Shown: positions 22,152 through 33,934 of the stretch, piece by piece | Numbering within the stretch: position 1 is the first letter of the stretch | How the letters are laid out: every line of letters begins with the position of its first letter | Source: Morinoia aosen | Lineage: Eukaryota > Arthropoda > Malacostraca > Amphipoda > Talitridae | Assembly (NCBI GenBank): GCA_030386875.1 | Contig: CM059573.1 | Span: 32,963,891 to 33,027,890 of the forward strand | DNA: 64,000 nucleotides | Direction: 5' to 3' | Notes under the pieces: model-generated | Databases searched by the model: none | What the model was told of the DNA's origin: nothing | What the model saw: only the letters and a program-made list of their open reading frames with translations | Position numbers and translations under genes: made by a program

Positions 22152-23185
22152 AATATAGGTATTTTTTACCTCAAAATTTATTTCGAAAGCAAACGGAGAT
22201 GATAGATAACGAATATTCGATAACGATTATCACAGCAAAAAAACTCGGGAAGATCGGCACTGGAAACTGCGGACTTTTCATGCGGCCGATGTCGACACAA
22301 AATTGACAACTCATCGCTGTTGATTGCAACACATAAGAAGGGCGAAAAAATTGACTCGCAGTAGCCGTTGGACAGCAGCTATCTTCAAATCGATGCTGAT
22401 CTCAGTAATTTCTGATTGGGATGTAAACTGATCAATACAGACGGTAAGGTGTTGTAACTGAGCCCAGTTTCTAAACATTGTTTTCGGATTTCCATAAGAT
22501 GTTTTTTCTTCATCAATGAAATTATTTATTTATTTAAAAAAACATGAACGGATGTTATTTAGCTGATTGTTTAAGTGGTTAAAAAACTTGTTAAATTACA
22601 GTTGCTAAATTCTCATGAAATTTTCCAACAATTCATCCCCCCTGAAGTACACATTTTCTCAAGAATAATTGTTAAGTTTTATTTAATGTAGGAATAATGG
22701 AACAAAAGTGTACATTTTAACGAACTGCTCCGGTCAAAATTCGTATATATTTGTGTAATTAATTCACGCAAAAATTTTGAGCAGGGTTACTGAAAAACCG
22801 CAAAACTAAACACATTAAACTACTCTTTGTACAGATTTAATTCCACAGGCACTAGCCTGACTGATGAATGCGTACACACGTGTATGTACAGTATTTATGT
22901 ATGCGTACAGGGCTGTTGTTAAAAGTGTATACCTTTTAGAACTACTGTAACTTTTCACGGACAGCATTAGAAAATGAAACTGGTATCATTGGAAAGAAGA
23001 ATTAATTTTTCATTTTAATTTTCACTTTGCTGAACCTACGACTACCCGTTACAAGCTAGATTAGACCTTGAGTTTTTAACATTTTTAGTTGTGTGCTCAG
23101 AAACATTTTTTTCCACATCTTCCTTTATTGATGTTTCTCACACTAAACTGGGATTGCCATTTTTAGACGTTCTTCTAGATCGTTT
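22152..23185. other. Unannotated AT-rich DNA
   Basis: Nothing beyond low-complexity A/T runs and unsupported short frames. Confidence 0.4.
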
Positions 23186-23302
23186 TTTTAAAGCTTGAAT
23201 CGGTATTCCGAGAAAAATTTCCTCTGAGTCCCGACGATGGATCCAATTTTCGCCATTTCTTCGATGATAGTCTTCCGTTGTTGACGAGTCAGTTGTGCCA
23301 TG
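23186..23302 (-). pseudogene. Transposase N-terminal fragment (DUF4817-like)
   Basis: On minus the frame starts MAQLTRQQRKTIIEEMAK and continues IGSIVGTQRKFFSEYRF, then a stop. The QR...GS-x-x-x-TQR-x-F layout is that of the helix-turn-helix N-terminus of insect mariner-like transposases. It is isolated, with no catalytic domain or clear terminal repeats nearby. Confidence 0.45.
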
Positions 23303-23840
23303 TTTGCTGATTACAATAATCTTCTTACCTGCACCCTTGATATTTATGCTTATTTGGAGGATATACTGGATCCGTTAGAAAACATTGAATTCTGTCTTTT
23401 CGAATGTTCTATGTTATAGTCTTCCATTTCATATATATAAGAAATTCATATTTAAAAGGTTTACATCTTCAGCAACCAGCCTGTATAATTATCCATATGT
23501 TTGATTAATTCCCCCCTCCTAAACCCCATAGAACTATCCACCGGGCTGTCCACATTGCGCGCAATTGAAAGCGTATTAAAATAAACTACACACAACCCGG
23601 ATGAATTGTTGTTTCGTTATCAGAAAAAGGGTGTCTTTCTCAATGAATATGCGTTCCTCAACCTTCACATTCCTACTGACTACATTCTTATCAAGGAGAA
23701 AAACGACTAGAAAAAACGCAAGTTCTTTTTTTATTAACTCAGAGCAGGAAACTGTGTATCCAATTGCAGCTGGCTCTCGTCAATTGCTAAAGTGTTCCTA
23801 CGTGATGACTGTGGTAAGCAGGCAGCCACATCATACCGAG

Positions 23841-23870
23841 GGCCGCGTTTGCTAGAAGCGAACGCGGCCT
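23841..23870. other. GC-rich perfect hairpin
   Basis: GGCCGCGTT and AACGCGGCC flank an 11-base loop (TGCTAGAAGCG) in otherwise AT-rich DNA. It may be a foldback scar or transcript terminator-like structure, with no assigned role. Confidence 0.5.
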
Positions 23871-24594
23871 GATGTTGCGTGCGCCTGAGCTAAAGTTGAA
23901 AGTGAATCCAAAGTTAGCTGCTACCTTAACTTCAAATCGAAGCGTAATGAAGCACTAAATTTCCTAACAAAGTCATAAACAGTAAAACTTTATAAAACTG
24001 GCTTGAAAATTGAATTCAATTTTCTTACTATATTAAATCGTTGGCTGAACATACAGTTCGAGAGACAAATATTCGTATACATGAAATCACTCATTTCTTT
24101 ATGTATAACAGTTTTAAGTGAACGATATGTATTTACATTTACTGCTCGCACAGTTTTCTTCATAGACCTCCAAACAGCTTCACTTGCATACCAATTTCAT
24201 TTTCATTTACATATTTCAAATATTCATTAATAAAGTTTCATAATCCTTGATTTTACAGAAATTAATGCGTTTAATCACTTAAAGAGTTAAGAAAGTATTC
24301 GTCCAACGTAGAAAAACGGTACTATCTTCCTTAAATACTTAGTACAGGAGCCGTTAACAGCTTCAACAACGATCATTCTTCGGGCAGTCTGGGTAGAAAT
24401 TTTGTTCCATTCTTCGTGGCATATTGTTTTCAGGTTCTGGATAATTTTTGGTGCTCTTTTTCGGACTGGAATTTCTTAATACCCTCACAAGTTCTAAGTT
24501 GGATTCAAATCTGGAGACTGACTTGGCCACTGCAAGACTGAAATATCGATAAAAATAGGAGAGCAAACATCACTGATGAAAAATTTCATGAAAA
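23871..24594. other. Unannotated DNA downstream of a PLE
   Basis: No recognised features. The PLE 3' tail motif begins at 24595. Confidence 0.4.
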
Positions 24595-24620
24595 CATTTC
24601 GGGCTAATACCAATCATCAG
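24595..24620 (-). ncRNA. Hammerhead-like core motif, PLE 3' UTR
   Basis: On minus: CTGATGA, TTGG-TATTAG-CC, CGAAATG. It lies about 140 bases downstream of the PLE stop codon, which ties the motif to this element class. Stem I, stem III and the cleavage site are not resolved. Confidence 0.4.
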
Positions 24621-24757
24621 CTCATTAAAATAATCTGATATATATCACTAAAATAGAAATGAACATAGATGTACAAACAGACATAAACACGGAATCAAAA
24701 GTAAAAACAAATACAACAGTAAAAATGCAGTAAATAACACGAAACACAACTAAGAGC

Positions 24758-24894
24758 CTATGATTCTAGAGGGTATAAACTCAACTTATTGTTAAGTGAA
24801 AGTTTGCATTTAAAAATGAAGAAAGATTCTAAAATTTTAAGATCTAAAACACTTGAAGGTACACATGCCACTCTTAAATGATCAGAGTGAGGAG
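24758..24894 (-). pseudogene. PLE endonuclease C-terminus
   Basis: The minus frame reads LTPHSDHLRVACVPSSVLDL, KILESFFIFKCKLSLNNKL, then a TAG at 24758-24760. The LKILES and K-x-x-LNN-x-L motifs match PLE C-termini. It joins the EN core at 28820-28991 once the Harbinger element and one TTA are discounted. Confidence 0.75.
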
Positions 24895-24897
24895 TTA
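24895..24897. repeat. Harbinger target duplication TTA, left
   Basis: TTA is repeated at 28817-28819, the 3-bp duplication expected for PIF/Harbinger. Confidence 0.85.
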
Positions 24898-25128
24898 GGG
24901 CTGATTCACACCATACTGCCGAGCACATGCCAGGCACGGCCCGTTCCCTGCCTGATGTGTTCACATGTTCGGCTCGGTCAAGAGCCGTGCACGAATCAGT
25001 CCATTTGGCATCATCACTTGTAAAGGATGTGTGATTTTTCTCCCTCCGTTTTGGTAGTTATTGCTGTTGCTCTAGAAGATGAAGGGAAAGAAAGAAAATG
25101 AAAAAAAAGGAAACTGTGGGTTCATCCA

Positions 25129-28041
25129 ATGGTGGAAAGCAGAAAAAGTGAAGGAGAGTTCCACACGTTCTACCCACGTCTCATTGATGATGAAAGCAAA
25201 TTTTTCAACTATTTTCGTATGAATATTGGAACTTTTGAAGAAATTCTATCAAAAATTCAACATGAGCCGGAAAAAGAAAATACGCCATACAGAGAAGCAA
25301 TCACTTCAAGAGAAAAGCTAGCTGTATGTATAAGGTAAGAGAAATTTGTAACTCCCCATTTCATCTTAACATTTAATTAATTACAGTGACCTACAAATTA
25401 TGAGGCATTTTCTCCCAACAGAAAAATTAGAATAGGTTTAGTGAATTCAATTCTAATTTTAGAACCAGCAATCAAAAAGTTACTGTATTTGATTTATGTA
25501 TCATCTTTATTTCCTGAGCACTTTGTTATTATACACATTACTATCGTACATATTTTGTTTATCGTGAATGTTTTATGCATTTACAATGGTTAATATAAAA
25601 ATACACAGCATGCAGCTTTTTCTATTTCGTTTGCGATATGTCTCGCTCTAATTGAGGGCTGTGCAAACAAAATTTATAAAATAAACGTTCATTATTTTTC
25701 AATTTGAAGAAGTTATATATCATTTTCATGAAAAGCAAATAAACCCTGAAATTGAACATTGAACTAAAGCATAAACAGTATTTCTTTCCATTTGAACAAT
25801 CGATAGTTCTATTTTCTTTTACAAAATAACCGTTCTCCCTTTTCATCTGAACATTAGCTAATTCATCTAAATGAAACGCAGATTAAACTTATAAAATAAA
25901 TCATTTTCCCTACTGCTAGAGCCCCATTTTTATAAGGGGGTCGCATTGTTAGTATCCTCATTGTTAGGCAGCAGGGTAAAGTTAGGCTGGAAAGATGGGT
26001 GCTTGGTAGGCCTATGTGTGATTGAATTCACCTTGTTGAGAACTTGCGGGGGATGGAGTAGATTGAAAGAACAGAGCAGGTGATGAAGTTGGCAAGGGAC
26101 ATGCATATGGCTGAGGTGCACGTGTTCCGGCATTTTCGTTTGCAATATACTTGAGTTCAGAATATACAGAAATTCATACTTACTACAGAAAATACTTTTG
26201 TTTTGATAAAGTGTTAATCAGCATGTGTGAATTTCTTGTCTGTCGTTGCCGTCAATGCGAAAAAGGTGTCTATGGGGTGTGTGGGCTGCTCTTCTTTTTT
26301 TTCTCAACTAAATACCTCATCATCAGGAATAAAACCACAAACAGCGGAATAAAATTCATTTTTCTAAAAAAGGGGCATTCAGACTAGCGCTAGTTTCGAA
26401 TATTCATTATCAATGAATGCTCTGAAAATAAGACCAAAAATATAGACAAATTGATATTTCAATAATTGCTAAGTATATATACAACCTATATAATATGCAA
26501 TTGGCAGGCACTTTGATCACAGTTAAGAACGGGTTTCTGCTTAAAAATGTACATTGATTCTAAAATCCGGAGATCGCTATTACACGTAGAATCTAAAATT
26601 GAAAAATCATCTACCGAGAAAATATGGTTGGTGCTTTCACAGTGAAGTCTAGGCGAAGACTGAGATGGAGTTGCTAGCGGCCTATTAGTTCTAAATGATT
26701 TGCCTAGATGTTGGTAAAATCTAATCTTTTCTAATCTACCTCATCAGTGTAGCAGATGCGCTAGTGTCAGTTTGCTCCTTTTTTCTTTTACGCCAGCTAG
26801 GTTCTATCTGAGGGATTGTGACATTACATTCAGAAGCTTCGTCTTTTTCTTGGTGTACTTGTTCACTGCAGAGCTGATGTTTGTTGCTGTCTTCATTTTG
26901 ACCCATAATTTCCGCTTCATCTTGCAGAGACGTTGCTCGCTGTCTATCCTTTAATAATGGGCGCAGGAACGAAATCTGATCTTCATATTTCCATTTTGTG
27001 CTGTGAGTAGCAGCTTGACCGCTCTTTGTTATTTTGTTTATCTGCTTACGAAATTGTCCTCGCAGACTCTCCCACCGATCTTTGCACTTAGAGCCTGAAA
27101 ATGAATAAAATAATAACTTTACTTTTACGTTTTCCTGTTACAGATTTCTGGCAACAGGAGACTCATACAGAACAATAGCTTACAGCTACCGTCTTGGCCA
27201 TTCAACCGTCCAAAGTATTGTTCTACAAGTATGCAACGCGATAATAAAGAATCTAATGAAAGAAGCTATTCCAACTCCGAGTGAAGAAACCTGGCAGAAA
27301 ATTGCTAGTGACTATTGGACGCAATGGAACTTCCCCAATTGCATTGGTGCACTAGATGGTAAGCATGTAGTTATTGAAGCACCAGCAAATAGTGACTCCC
27401 TCTTCTTCAACTATAAGAAGACATTTTCTGTTGTGCTATTAGCATTGGTTGACGCAAATTACCGTTTCATATGGACAGATGTAGGATCCTATGGTAAGAA
27501 CAGTGACTGTGGAGTTTTTACCAACTCCAAACTTTGCAAACATCTCGACGAGAATCAGCTTCATGTACCAAATGATGTCGCACTTTCTGGGACCAAAGTG
27601 GTTGCACCCTATGTAATAGTAGGAGATGAAGCCTTCCCTCTGAAGAGAAATTTAATGCGGCCATACCCAGGCACACAAACTGAACATTGTGTGAAAAAAA
27701 GGATATTTAACTACAGGTTATCTAGAGCACGGAGGATGGTTGAATGCTCATTTGGTATACTAGCTCAAACCTTCAGGTTATATTTCAGAAAACTGAAAGC
27801 TAATCCTATGAATGTTAGTGCAATCATTACAACAACATGCATACTTCAAAATGTTATACACCCTAACAGCACATCGGGCGCGGAAAGCACTGACACTCTC
27901 TCTCCAAATACAGCAAATTTACTTCCAATGAAAGGAAGAGGTGGAAATGCAACAACGGAGGCTTTTGGCGTCAGAGAAACATCGAAATATTATTTCAGCT
28001 CTCCAGTAGGGTCAGTGCCATGGCAAAATGATAAAATATAA
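25129..28041 (+). CDS. PIF/Harbinger transposase (HARBI1-like), two exons
   Basis: The DDE nuclease cuts and joins element ends. Exons are 25129-25334 and 27144-28041 (donor G|GTAAGA, acceptor TTACAG|A), together 367 codons and close to family length. Exon 1 has EGEFHTFYPRLIDDE and YFRMNIGTFEEIL. Exon 2 continues FLATGDSYRTIAYSYRLGHS. Catalytic positions are visible as GALDGKH (first D), VGDEAF (second D) and RRMVECSFG (E). Family proteins usually extend upstream of the chosen ATG with a WVHP motif. That motif is present in frame, but a TGA at 25099 stops it beside an 8-A run. A one-base slip there may have removed the original start at 25079. Stops are otherwise absent, so it may be recently active. 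Confidence 0.85.
26300..26650 (-). pseudogene. PLE 3' fragment inside the Harbinger intron
   Basis: Minus reads HIFSVDDFSILDSTCNS, DLRILESMYIFKQKPVLN and LHII before a stop near 26480, a PLE endonuclease C-terminus. A degraded CTGATGATGAGG word follows near 26310-26340. It is a truncated PLE copy that landed between the transposase exons. Confidence 0.6.
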
Positions 28042-28504
28042 ATATTCATAATATTAAAAAACATACCTTCAAAACCCATCTACTGGCCCATTTCTGTCCA
28101 AATTCTTCGTTTGGCCACCGCATCACTGTAGAGTGGAGATCTAAGATCGTACAATTTAGGCTTCAGCTTCACAGCTTCAATTATCATTTCGTCTGAAAGC
28201 ATACGGTGTGCTTAGAGTACATGTCATGTAATGTTTCAATATATTGTGCATTGAACTTATGTATTACTTTCTCTATATGTTAACGTAAATAACACGGAAA
28301 GTAAAGAACTCTGTCAAAGCTCAATTTGAGTGTATGCAGGGGAAATGACACAGATAACTTTTAAGATTATAAACCAACATTAATATCAAAGTTAACATGA
28401 GCGAATTTTGTTTATATCACTGATAAATAAAGTTTCATTCTTAATTCAAATATTTACTTACCTTTTGCATGATCCCACTGCATTGTGTCGTCAGAATTTT
28501 CCAT
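26736..28504 (-). pseudogene. MADF-domain (Myb/SANT-like) protein gene of Harbinger
   Basis: Three minus-strand exons are readable: 28462-28504 (MENSDDTMQWDHAK), 28067-28192 (EMIIEAVKLKPKLYDLRSPL, AKRRIWTEMG) and 26736-27094 (CKDRWESLRGQFRKQ, WKYEDQISFLRPLL, then a charged tail to TAG). Donors GTAAGT and GTATGT and acceptors TTTCAG and TTTTCAG keep phase. Together they form a MADF domain plus tail of about 175 codons. In Harbinger elements this partner binds DNA and helps the transposase reach the nucleus and element ends. An in-frame TAG at 28080-28082 inside the domain breaks it. The first intron is about 270 bases and the second about 970. The second spans much of transposase exon 2 on the opposite strand. 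Confidence 0.8.
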
Positions 28505-28606
28505 TATAGATAGAAGTTCATGGAACTAACAATTGCCGCTGGCACAGAAACAAATAACACCACTCCTCCTTAAACGAAGTCTAGGACGTCACTGAACCGT
28601 TGCTAG

Positions 28607-28725
28607 TTCACACTAGCCGTGCCAGGCACATGCCATGCCAGTCACGTCCCGGTCAAAATGTCTTTTGCCTCGACCGGTACGGGACTGTGACTGGCATGGC
28701 CCGTGCCTGGCACGGCTAGTGTGAA
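28607..28725. repeat. Hairpin MITE-like insert near Harbinger right end
   Basis: TTCACACTAGCCGTGCC at 28607 matches the complement of bases ending at 28725, and the arms pair across almost the whole 119 bases around a short ATGTCTTTTGCC loop. The arms share GTGCCAGGCAC and ATGCCA words with the Harbinger termini. It is either a nested relative or an expanded subterminal repeat. Confidence 0.6.
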
Positions 28726-28819
28726 TGCTTGCCTAGAAATACATTAAACAATAGTGGACTGGAGCGTGCCTGGCATGTGCCTGGCACGTGCCCGGCAGTA
28801 TGGTGTGAATCAGCCCTTA

Positions 28820-28991
28820 TATTGCAAGGTTCAGCATGATCGCAAACAGCGGAGTGAAATGGACGGGTCAGTCGAACACCAGTACGATAACGCACTCCAA
28901 CATGCTCGGCCACTCTAGCTCCGAGGGTACGTGTGGTCATGCAAAAGTACTCAGATGCACAACTGCATGAATACACTAGTGAGGCCTGCAC
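28820..28991 (-). pseudogene. PLE GIY-YIG endonuclease core
   Basis: The minus frame reads MQASLVYSCSCASEYFCMTT, RTLGARVAEHVGVRYRTG and PFHSAVCDHAEPCN. The Y-S-C-x-C, TTRTL-x-x-R-x-x-EH and H-x-x-C spacing fits the PLE GIY-YIG nuclease, which nicks DNA to prime reverse transcription. The usual YVG after the cysteines is YFC, a likely damaging change. The frame meets the Harbinger right TTA and continues at 24894. Confidence 0.75.
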
Positions 28992-30555
28992 GGTAAATGG
29001 AAGTTTATCTTTATAGTTGAAAAAAGATCTATTGGGAATTTGTTGCTAAATATTACGTGAAATTTTATGCCTGTAAAATGTCTAGAAAGGAGGGCAAGTA
29101 ATTCGGTTTTGAGTTTTTCAGAAAACGGTCCAAAATATCCCAGTTGTAAATCAGCGCAGTGTTTTGGGCAGTTTCTTGACGTTTTTGACAGAGGTTAGTG
29201 GAGACGCAGCGCAGTGACAGCGCAGTGCAGCGGTCGCTACTTCCGCTTTAGGGACGACTATCTCTGCCGAGGCTGTCAGCGGCACTTGCGAGAACGTCTG
29301 CTTAGATCTGCCTGAAACTGCTAGAGGCCGCTAGTGGCCACAACTCAAACATTCAATGAAAATGCTTCACGCAATCGAATAATCTAACAAAAACTGCTCC
29401 ACATTTTTATGCAGTTTTTTGGTATTTTTGGCGGATAAAAATGACTACGTGGAGCATTTTTCGGTCTTCAAGACTATATGAAGCGGCTTACATAATATTA
29501 TAAACCTAAAACCATTTAAAAATAGTTTTGCAACAACTGATAAATCTCTGGGTAATCCATTATTCGCTAATCTACGACAGTTGACTTCCTTTGCGATAAG
29601 GCTGTGTACATTTTGTTTATCCTCCCAAGGTGGTCCCTTAAATCCCTTACTACGCGACGTGGCTCTATGTACTAGAGCCTGTTTGATTGGAGAAAAGGTT
29701 GCATTAGACGATTGGATACGAGTTGACTTCGGTGAGTCTCTTAACAGTGCATTTTAAAAACACGGGGACATTTCATCAAAGGCAGTAATTTATTTCCTTT
29801 GGGAAAAAATAACGTGTACAGACATAAGCTACTTCATACCACAACAAATAAATGTCGAATAACATGTAAAATAGTTCTGCTATTCAGCTAGGTAGCCAGA
29901 CTAGGTTGAGATGTTGAAATACAATACAAATAAAACTTAAGAACTAACTGAAGCAAATACACAAGCGCACCATCAGCGTAAGCACACTGAGTGAGGGGGT
30001 TGCATTGGGTCAAATACTTGAAAAAATATTGACATTATGGATATCTATTGTATACTGGATTCGACACCACATGCTCGGCCTGACAGTATGCTGTTTAGAA
30101 TCCCAGAAAAAGAAATCCTCGGACTGTAAATAAGAAATTCCCAGACAGGGAAAATGCAGCCCCAAATTTTCCGGGACCCCGGGATCCCGGGATGCAAACC
30201 TTGATGTCTGTATGGAAAATTCAAAAATCCAGTTTTTTTGAGTTATGACGTTTTTGTCGCAAACGAGCGATATGTGCGGCTTAAATACTGTTGAAAAGTT
30301 TAAATGAAACAATATGTTAATGCCTGTTTTCGACCGAGGCATTTACTGCAGCGAACGACGAAGGCCAACGGAGAACTATCTGCTTTAATTCGACTGTAGA
30401 CAATTACTGCTAAGGTCTGCCAACAAACGCTAATCGAATTGACTCTTATGCATTTTGTCTGCGGTGAACTGATGGAATTCGTCCTAAAACTACGATCACT
30501 GTGAAAAATTGCCAAAATTCTTCCGCGCAACTGCGCTAATTTTCAATTGGGATGG
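28992..30555. other. Unresolved stretch between PLE RT and EN
   Basis: It lies where the PLE connector should be, but is about 1.5 kb long without recognisable PLE residues. A CCCAATTGAAAATTAGC word in reverse complement near 30540-30556 resembles the TIR end seen at 227 and 2902, so an insertion of that family may begin here. Confidence 0.4.
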
Positions 30556-30559
30556 TAAA

Positions 30560-31496
30560 CACAAATAAATTGGTTGAAAGATTTGTTCGTGAATGAACGA
30601 ATTGGGTCGACATTAGCATTTTGAAACTTGTTTGCTAAAAACTCTCCAATTTGGTGTTCAACAATGGAAGACCTAAAACTATTTTGGAGGAAAATTCTAT
30701 CAAAAAAAAAAATTCTAAATGAAGGACTTTAAAATTAAAATAAATTTTGTAAGCGCGAGCAAGCAAAGTTCTAATGCACTTCAGTATAAAATGGAAAGTG
30801 CAATAACTATGAAAGCTCATTCGTAGGCCGGAAAAGTATTTTTTCGGTAAACCGACACTTCAAATTTATTCTCTCTCTTAGCCTCTAAACAATCCAGGAA
30901 AGTTAATTTATTATGTTCTTCACATTTCATAGTGAATCTTACATTTTAATGCTTAATATTAATGAAGTCGGAAAATGATGCTGCATGGGATTCCTCACGG
31001 AACAGCAAAAAAGTATCGTCTATGTAACGACGGTACAATATGAGCCGAAGTCATTGGGACACAGTTTTAGCCATCTAGGTTCGTAAAAGGACATGAATAG
31101 AATAAACTTGCGAAGTTTGTGCAAAGAGGTAGACCCATACCAAGGCCCTCATCTGCTTATAAAACTTCCCATTGAACACAATAAAAGATTTTTTTCCTCA
31201 AGTTCCAACAAAGTTTAAAAAAATTTACGATATAGGCCAAAAACTTGAGAATTAGGATCGGTAAAAAGTTGCTGCAGACAAATATCTATAGTGTCTCCCA
31301 ACGGGATATTAGTGAATAGGTTTTCAGTGTCAAATGTTGTCATAAAGACGGACTTCCGCAAGTCTCTGAAATGTCGTAAACATGATTTTGCTGTTAACGA
31401 GTAATACCGGGTTATCGAATCAAGAAGGATTTGCCAGAGAACGAAAGATACCTGGAACAAAAAAGGAACAATGAACAACGGAAATCCTAATTCCAT
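30560..31496 (-). pseudogene. PLE reverse transcriptase
   Basis: Minus-strand landmarks include TTFDTENLFTNIPLGDTIDI (the D-x-x-x-LFTN-P box), ILYRRYIDDTFLLFREES (catalytic YIDD near 31010-31035) and KLTFLDCLEAK. These are followed by SVYRK and IRTLLARAYKIYFNF. This order is diagnostic for Penelope-like RT, a telomerase-related RT. A stop inside MGLPL and several frameshifts show decay. The catalytic aspartates remain. Confidence 0.75.
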
Positions 31497-31723
31497 GTGC
31501 TGAATTAAATCGATTCATAAATCAATCAAAATTATAAAACGAAAGAAATGGGAAATTATAGTCTAAATATCACTTAACAGCAGCATGATCATCACAGGTA
31601 CAGAGGCTTATGTCGAACGTTACTCAGTCAGCCACGAGCTAAACTTGAACTGATATATGGGTATACCCTCAGAATACCAAGGTATTTTGAAACTTCATTT
31701 TTTTCGCTAACAAATCCTTGCAC

Positions 31724-32005
31724 TTATCCTGTTGTATTTAAACGGTTACTATGAATTTCGTTACATACGAGTATTATTCGTTTGGTTTTAGCAGTTGATG
31801 TTTGAGACAAATCGTCTTGCAGCTCTTGACAAGTAACAAGGAGTTGCTGAATTTCCATTTCTAATTTTCTCGATCGATAATCTTGAAAAAAACTTTCTCG
31901 GAGCACCTGTTGATTTTTGGTTTCAACTGTGTTGCGTCTTCCAAGCCTTACAGTGAATGAAATAAATGAAGTGAAGTGAATGTTCAAGTTACTGGAGCTT
32001 CTCAT
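31724..32005 (-). pseudogene. PLE N-terminal region
   Basis: A 93-codon minus frame has a helical, charged stretch (SFFQDYRSRKLEMEIQQLLV) upstream of the RT. Position and composition fit a PLE N-terminus, but there is no diagnostic motif. Confidence 0.35.
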
Positions 32006-32010
32006 GAAAC

Positions 32011-33340
32011 TCTTTCCACTTTACGGAGAGCAACAAAAAGTTCTGTGTGGGGCGATTCTTCACCTCTTGCCATGACTGAAACTTTCTCGTATAATTCAAT
32101 TGTGTGAGATTTTAGTCATTTAACTCCATAGAGAACTGCATGTTGAGGCTGAAAACCTTAGTGGAACTTTCTAGAATACTCTACTTCTAAAAAATAAAAT
32201 GATAGATTTTTTTAGGAATATTTTCAACTCCTTTGGAAATGAATGAATAAAGCTAATTTCCCCGTTCAAATAGGGTTTAATTTTTTCATACTTAGATGCA
32301 TGCATTTTTTACAGCAAAAGTTTAAAATTTGGTTCGGGTAATACTCATACTTGAAGAAATGAATATTATGAAGTGTAAGAATATTTCTTTCCCCCTTGTA
32401 CTTGAAAGTTTTAATAATTTAAGTTTTGAAAGTCAAAATCAAATACTGAGTGCCCTACAAGTAACACAGTTTTTGAAAATCGAAAACAAGAACTAAGAAA
32501 CAGAAAAAGTTTTGGGACATCTACGAAATTTCAGGAGAGTTTGCAATTTTATTTACATAGTTAGTAGCGAGTAAAATATCGTTTAGATAACTACATCATT
32601 GGTCAGATCCGTTTTATTTTCATGATTTTTAGATCCGTTGTTTTATTTTTAGCACCAAAACCTCTGTAATTAAACTGATATCTTTTGGTAAGCTACTGAG
32701 ATTTAATATCTATCAGGTGTTAGGTTTGTTGATGGGAATATTTTCCTTCATAAGTTACCAGCAGAAAGGTTCACAAGCATTTAAGTATGGATATCGAGGT
32801 GGCCACGACATGTCACCAAAACAGGAAAGTAATGGATGTTGAGAACAATTTTTCGTGTATCAATTTACTCCCCAGCGCTCAAAGAAACTTTAGTAAATAT
32901 GGGTTTATCACGTATGGTCTCACGTTTAGGCAGGTAGGAAAGTTAAGTTTCAAAATCATGTTTCATCCGATGAAAAATTTCTCGTTTGAAAATAAGCTCT
33001 GAGTGGAATTCGTAAATAGAATAAAAACTTTTCAGAAACCTAGAGATATTTCCAATACATCTCTTTGAATTTTAAATAATGTCAGAGAAGAAGTTAATTT
33101 ATTGGTCAGTCTGAAAACGCTAAATATTTATTAGAAATAATGCTGCCTTTCCCTAAATGTGTTATCGTTGACACAGGAAAACATGTGTTATCGTTGTGTT
33201 ATCGATATGTTCATGGCACACAGAGGTTGTAGAAAATTCCTTGTTTATTTAATAAATCTTGGTAATGAAAATCATAGGGAAATTAAATTTTATTCATTCG
33301 TCACTGCATTCTATCGATTCCATTAATTGTGATGTTTATT
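32011..33340. other. Unannotated AT-rich DNA
   Basis: No domain or repeat recognised. Confidence 0.4.
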
Positions 33341-33348
33341 GCGCTCTA

Positions 33349-33624
33349 TCATTGCGTTCCATTCATTACAAATTCTTGAGCTACAGAATGGAACGCAAGC
33401 TCTGAACGGCGGCGATGGAAGAAGAAGGAGGGCCGGTTATTTTCTGGTTCCTGAGGAAAGTGGTGCCGATCAAGCTGCTCGTGCTTCACTAAGACTGTGA
33501 TGAAGTCCCTACGCTGCTGTAGGTTCGAAGCAATTCTTTGCCAGGGGATCGGCAATCGTTCATCAGTAATTTCATCGTGGTGCTCTTCATCGTAGCTGAT
33601 CAGTGGTTTCCTCGTGGCGATCAT
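33349..33624 (-). other. Unrecognised 91-codon frame
   Basis: It starts at a real ATG and reads MIATRKPLISYDEEHHDEIT, then a basic RRDF...HRRRSELAFHS stretch. It is rich in H, R and E and GC-richer than its surroundings. I do not recognise it. It could be a decayed transposon ORF. Confidence 0.2.
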
Positions 33625-33934
33625 CGTAATTTTTTACTTTTTACGTCATGAAATTTGATTGATGCAAGTCAAAGATTCATTAATTATGACTGCAAGAACC
33701 GAGTAGACTACAGCGGCCGACGCCCGTGAAACTGGGACATCATTGATAACAGCAGACGCCTCACCCTGGGAGTTTCATTGGACCCAAGACGAAGGCCCTT
33801 CTCCGATTCTAACGCCGTAAGTCACACATTTATGTCGTCGTGTGAATGTTAGTGACGAGGTTTTTCAGAGACATGGGGTTAGCTGCACAGCCTGCAGAAA
33901 AATAAAGGTGAGAAGCCTGAACAAACCCAGCTTA

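Larger units (their letters stand above)
24898..28816 (+). mobile_element. PIF/Harbinger DNA transposon
   Basis: Perfect 24-bp terminal inverted repeats (24898-24921 and 28793-28816, starting GGGCTGATTCACACC) are flanked by TTA. Imperfect similarity continues inward with GTGCCAGGCAC words. Inside are a DDE transposase on plus and a MADF-domain gene on minus, converging. This two-gene plan, transposase plus a Myb/SANT-like DNA-binding partner, is standard for the superfamily. A PLE fragment and a hairpin MITE-like insert lie within it. The element is near-intact apart from one MADF stop and a possible transposase start defect. Confidence 0.9.
24595..32010 (-). mobile_element. Penelope-like element (PLE), interrupted by Harbinger
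   Basis: Minus-strand landmarks in order are an N-terminal helical region (31724-32005), RT (about 30560-31496), GIY-YIG endonuclease (28820-28991, then 24758-24894) and a 3' tail with a CTGATGA...GAAA motif. A Harbinger element at 24898-28816 splits the endonuclease. The stretch 29000-30550 between RT and EN is not readable as PLE and may include another insertion. Stops and frameshifts throughout make it inactive. Confidence 0.75.
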
